From positions 1 to 34,427 of the forward strand of contig JASVEC010000186.1 of the NCBI GenBank assembly GCA_030770535.1: DNA of 34,427 nucleotides, given 5' to 3'. The translations under genes and the position numbers were made by a program. The notes below the pieces were generated by a model. It was given only the letters and a program-made list of their open reading frames with translations. It made no database searches and was not told the DNA's origin. The DNA comes from Batkoa obscura. Lineage: Eukaryota; Entomophthoromycota; Entomophthoromycetes; Entomophthorales; Batkoaceae. Below, one piece after another: positions 33,151-34,427 of the stretch. Numbering within the stretch: position 1 is the stretch's first letter; every line of letters begins with the position of its first letter.

Positions 33151-33904
33151 TTGAATTTAGTAAAAATTGTTTATAAAAACTTAAAGAAAAGTATATTTTA
33201 TTTTTTTTATTTAAAGTTATTTGGAACAACTAAATGTACTAAATTAATTGGATTAATTTCGAAAAGTGATATTATTTTTTATTATTACAAATTACTATAT
33301 ATGTAAATTTTTCAAATTGACTATTGAATTAATTTATTTGAAAATATTATTATCTTATAACGTAATATTTTATATATGTTATTATGTATTAGGTATTTCC
33401 ATATGATTTTTTCATTTTTTAAGAAAAAAAGATGGCAAATATGTAATATATTATTATATAATAAAAAATAAAATTTTATAAAAATACTTAATTAAAGACC
33501 TTAATTTTAATAATAGCTTTGTCTAATTATATTTTTGAGTATCTTATTTAATTAATAATAATAATGATTATTTCTATTTATTAAACTTTTTTTAAAAATA
33601 ATTGAATAAAGCAAATCCCCACATTTTTCAATTTAAATTTTATTTTTTTGTTTGCAATTTTTTTTCAACTATAAATAGCCAAATTAAATCAAAAATTAAT
33701 TCTAGCTTCAACTTTAGACTTTATAATCAAGATTTGCCCACCAAAGAAAGAAAATAAAGTACTCAATATCTGATATATCATCTATTCAATTTATCTTCAA
33801 GATGATTGGTTTTTGTTAAAATTAGACTTAAATCCAAGCAATTAAACAATATTTGTAAAAAAGATTCCACTCATTTCTCAATATTTTATCATTCAATATT
33901 ATTA
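33151..33904. other. Divergent region between SM gene and EAF7
   Basis: About 750 bases of very AT-rich DNA between two divergent 5' ends. No motif, repeat or gene is recognised. It must contain both promoters if the genes are live. Confidence 0.5.
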
Positions 33905-34427
33905 ATGGCACAAAAAAGAATAAAAGAAAACCCCGTTGAAATCTAAATTAATATTAACTAGTATCAATGAAAATGAAGAACTCATCAATTCCTCTGAAGA
34001 GTCCACACCGATTAGTTAGATGAATTAAATAGTCCAATTGAAATGGATAATGATACTGTAAGATTTATTTAGATAGTAGATTTTTAGAAATGGGATTAAT
34101 GAAATAATACAAAAAAGGATATAAAAAAGATAGGATTGAATGTTTTAGGAATCAAAAGAACTGGGGGTTAATTTCTGATTCTCATTTAAAAGAAGAAATA
34201 ACTCGAATTTGACCAGAATCAGATAATTCAGAATCAAAATCACAGGTGAATGGAGTGTTGCAGCAGATACATTACTATTTAAATGTATAGCTAACAATAA
34301 ACAGCTGGTAATGGGAAATTCGAAATTATTTACTTAATTCATAAATGAAGACATTATGAATGGAATATTAAACTTAAAATTGTTTTAGGTTTACACAAAC
34401 ATTTTCGAATGGCGAATATTTGTTATT
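33905..34427 (+). CDS. EAF7: EAF7/MRGBP-like NuA4 subunit, 5' part, frame interrupted
   Basis: Eaf7 (MRGBP in animals) belongs to the NuA4/TIP60 histone acetyltransferase and the TINTIN module, binding an MRG-domain protein in the nucleus. The gene starts at ATG 33905 (MAQKRIK) and has a low-complexity acidic N-terminus (SINENEELINSSEE, DELNSPIEMDNDT). The diagnostic core begins at 34245, GEWSVAADTLLFKCIANNK, and continues after an 81-nt intron (34308-34388) as LHKHFRMANICY to the window edge. Together these match the family signature W...E..L......KP.G.HKHF.M. At least three one-base slips interrupt the frame: near 33930, near 34015, and in the codon after IANNK at about 34300, where the expected Pro-Ala reads one base short. 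Only the first part is visible. Identification rests on the core motif, and sequence errors at a contig end are the simplest reason for the slips. Confidence 0.7.

Overview
The window is nuclear DNA of a very AT-rich fungus. It holds two full-length Zn2Cys6 transcription factors and a third gene with a fungal-type transcription-factor middle domain. Conserved housekeeping genes are split by many tiny GT-AG introns (about 42-57 nt, often with a TACTAAC/CTAAT branch site). It also has a nuclear gene for a mitochondrial complex I subunit, so the organism respires; this argues against Microsporidia and anaerobic rumen fungi. An early-diverging lineage with low GC and tiny introns (for example Entomophthoromycotina such as Conidiobolus) would fit, but that placement is inference.

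Layout. 1-2195: gene-free DNA with three copies of a ~105 bp MITE. 2196-10947: a regulator and kinase block, with Zn2Cys6 factor A (+), a zinc-cluster-less factor with one intron (-, start re-placed at 6242), an adenylate-kinase-like mitochondrial P-loop protein (-), and Zn2Cys6 factor B (-), a paralogue of A. 11659-15701: a compact housekeeping block without MITEs, with TPI1 (+, 6 exons), RRP43 of the RNA exosome (-, 6 exons, easily missed because it is so split), RPC19/AC19 of RNA polymerases I and III (-), and the 23-kDa complex I subunit NDUFS8 (-, 3 exons). 16245-17475: five MITE copies. 17474-19895: a 2.4 kb TA-flanked DNA transposon with TATGGGG ends and a decayed DDE-type transposase. 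20032-25715: MOT1/BTAF1 (-, 7 exons, ~1801 aa). 27120-28175: ribose-phosphate pyrophosphokinase (+, 3 exons). 28176-31093: gene-poor DNA with four MITEs. 31094-33150: a Sec1/Munc18-family gene (-). 33905-34427: the start of an EAF7/MRGBP gene (+) that runs off the window.

The most interesting signals are four. (1) The 13-copy MITE family, its recurring inverted pairs, and its terminal homology to the resident transposon, which makes a member of that family the likely source of transposase. (2) The transposase, whose superfamily I could not assign. (3) A Fungal_trans-type regulator that keeps the basic linker and coiled coil but has no zinc cluster. (4) The last ~2.6 kb, where two otherwise well-conserved genes are broken by many single-base slips. 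That pattern looks more like uncorrected consensus at a contig end than like two old pseudogenes.

The genes do not form one pathway. They are ordinary eukaryotic neighbours: glycolysis (TPI1), nucleotide supply (PRS, adenylate-kinase-like), RNA synthesis and decay (MOT1, RPC19, RRP43), respiration (NDUFS8), membrane traffic (SM protein) and chromatin (EAF7).
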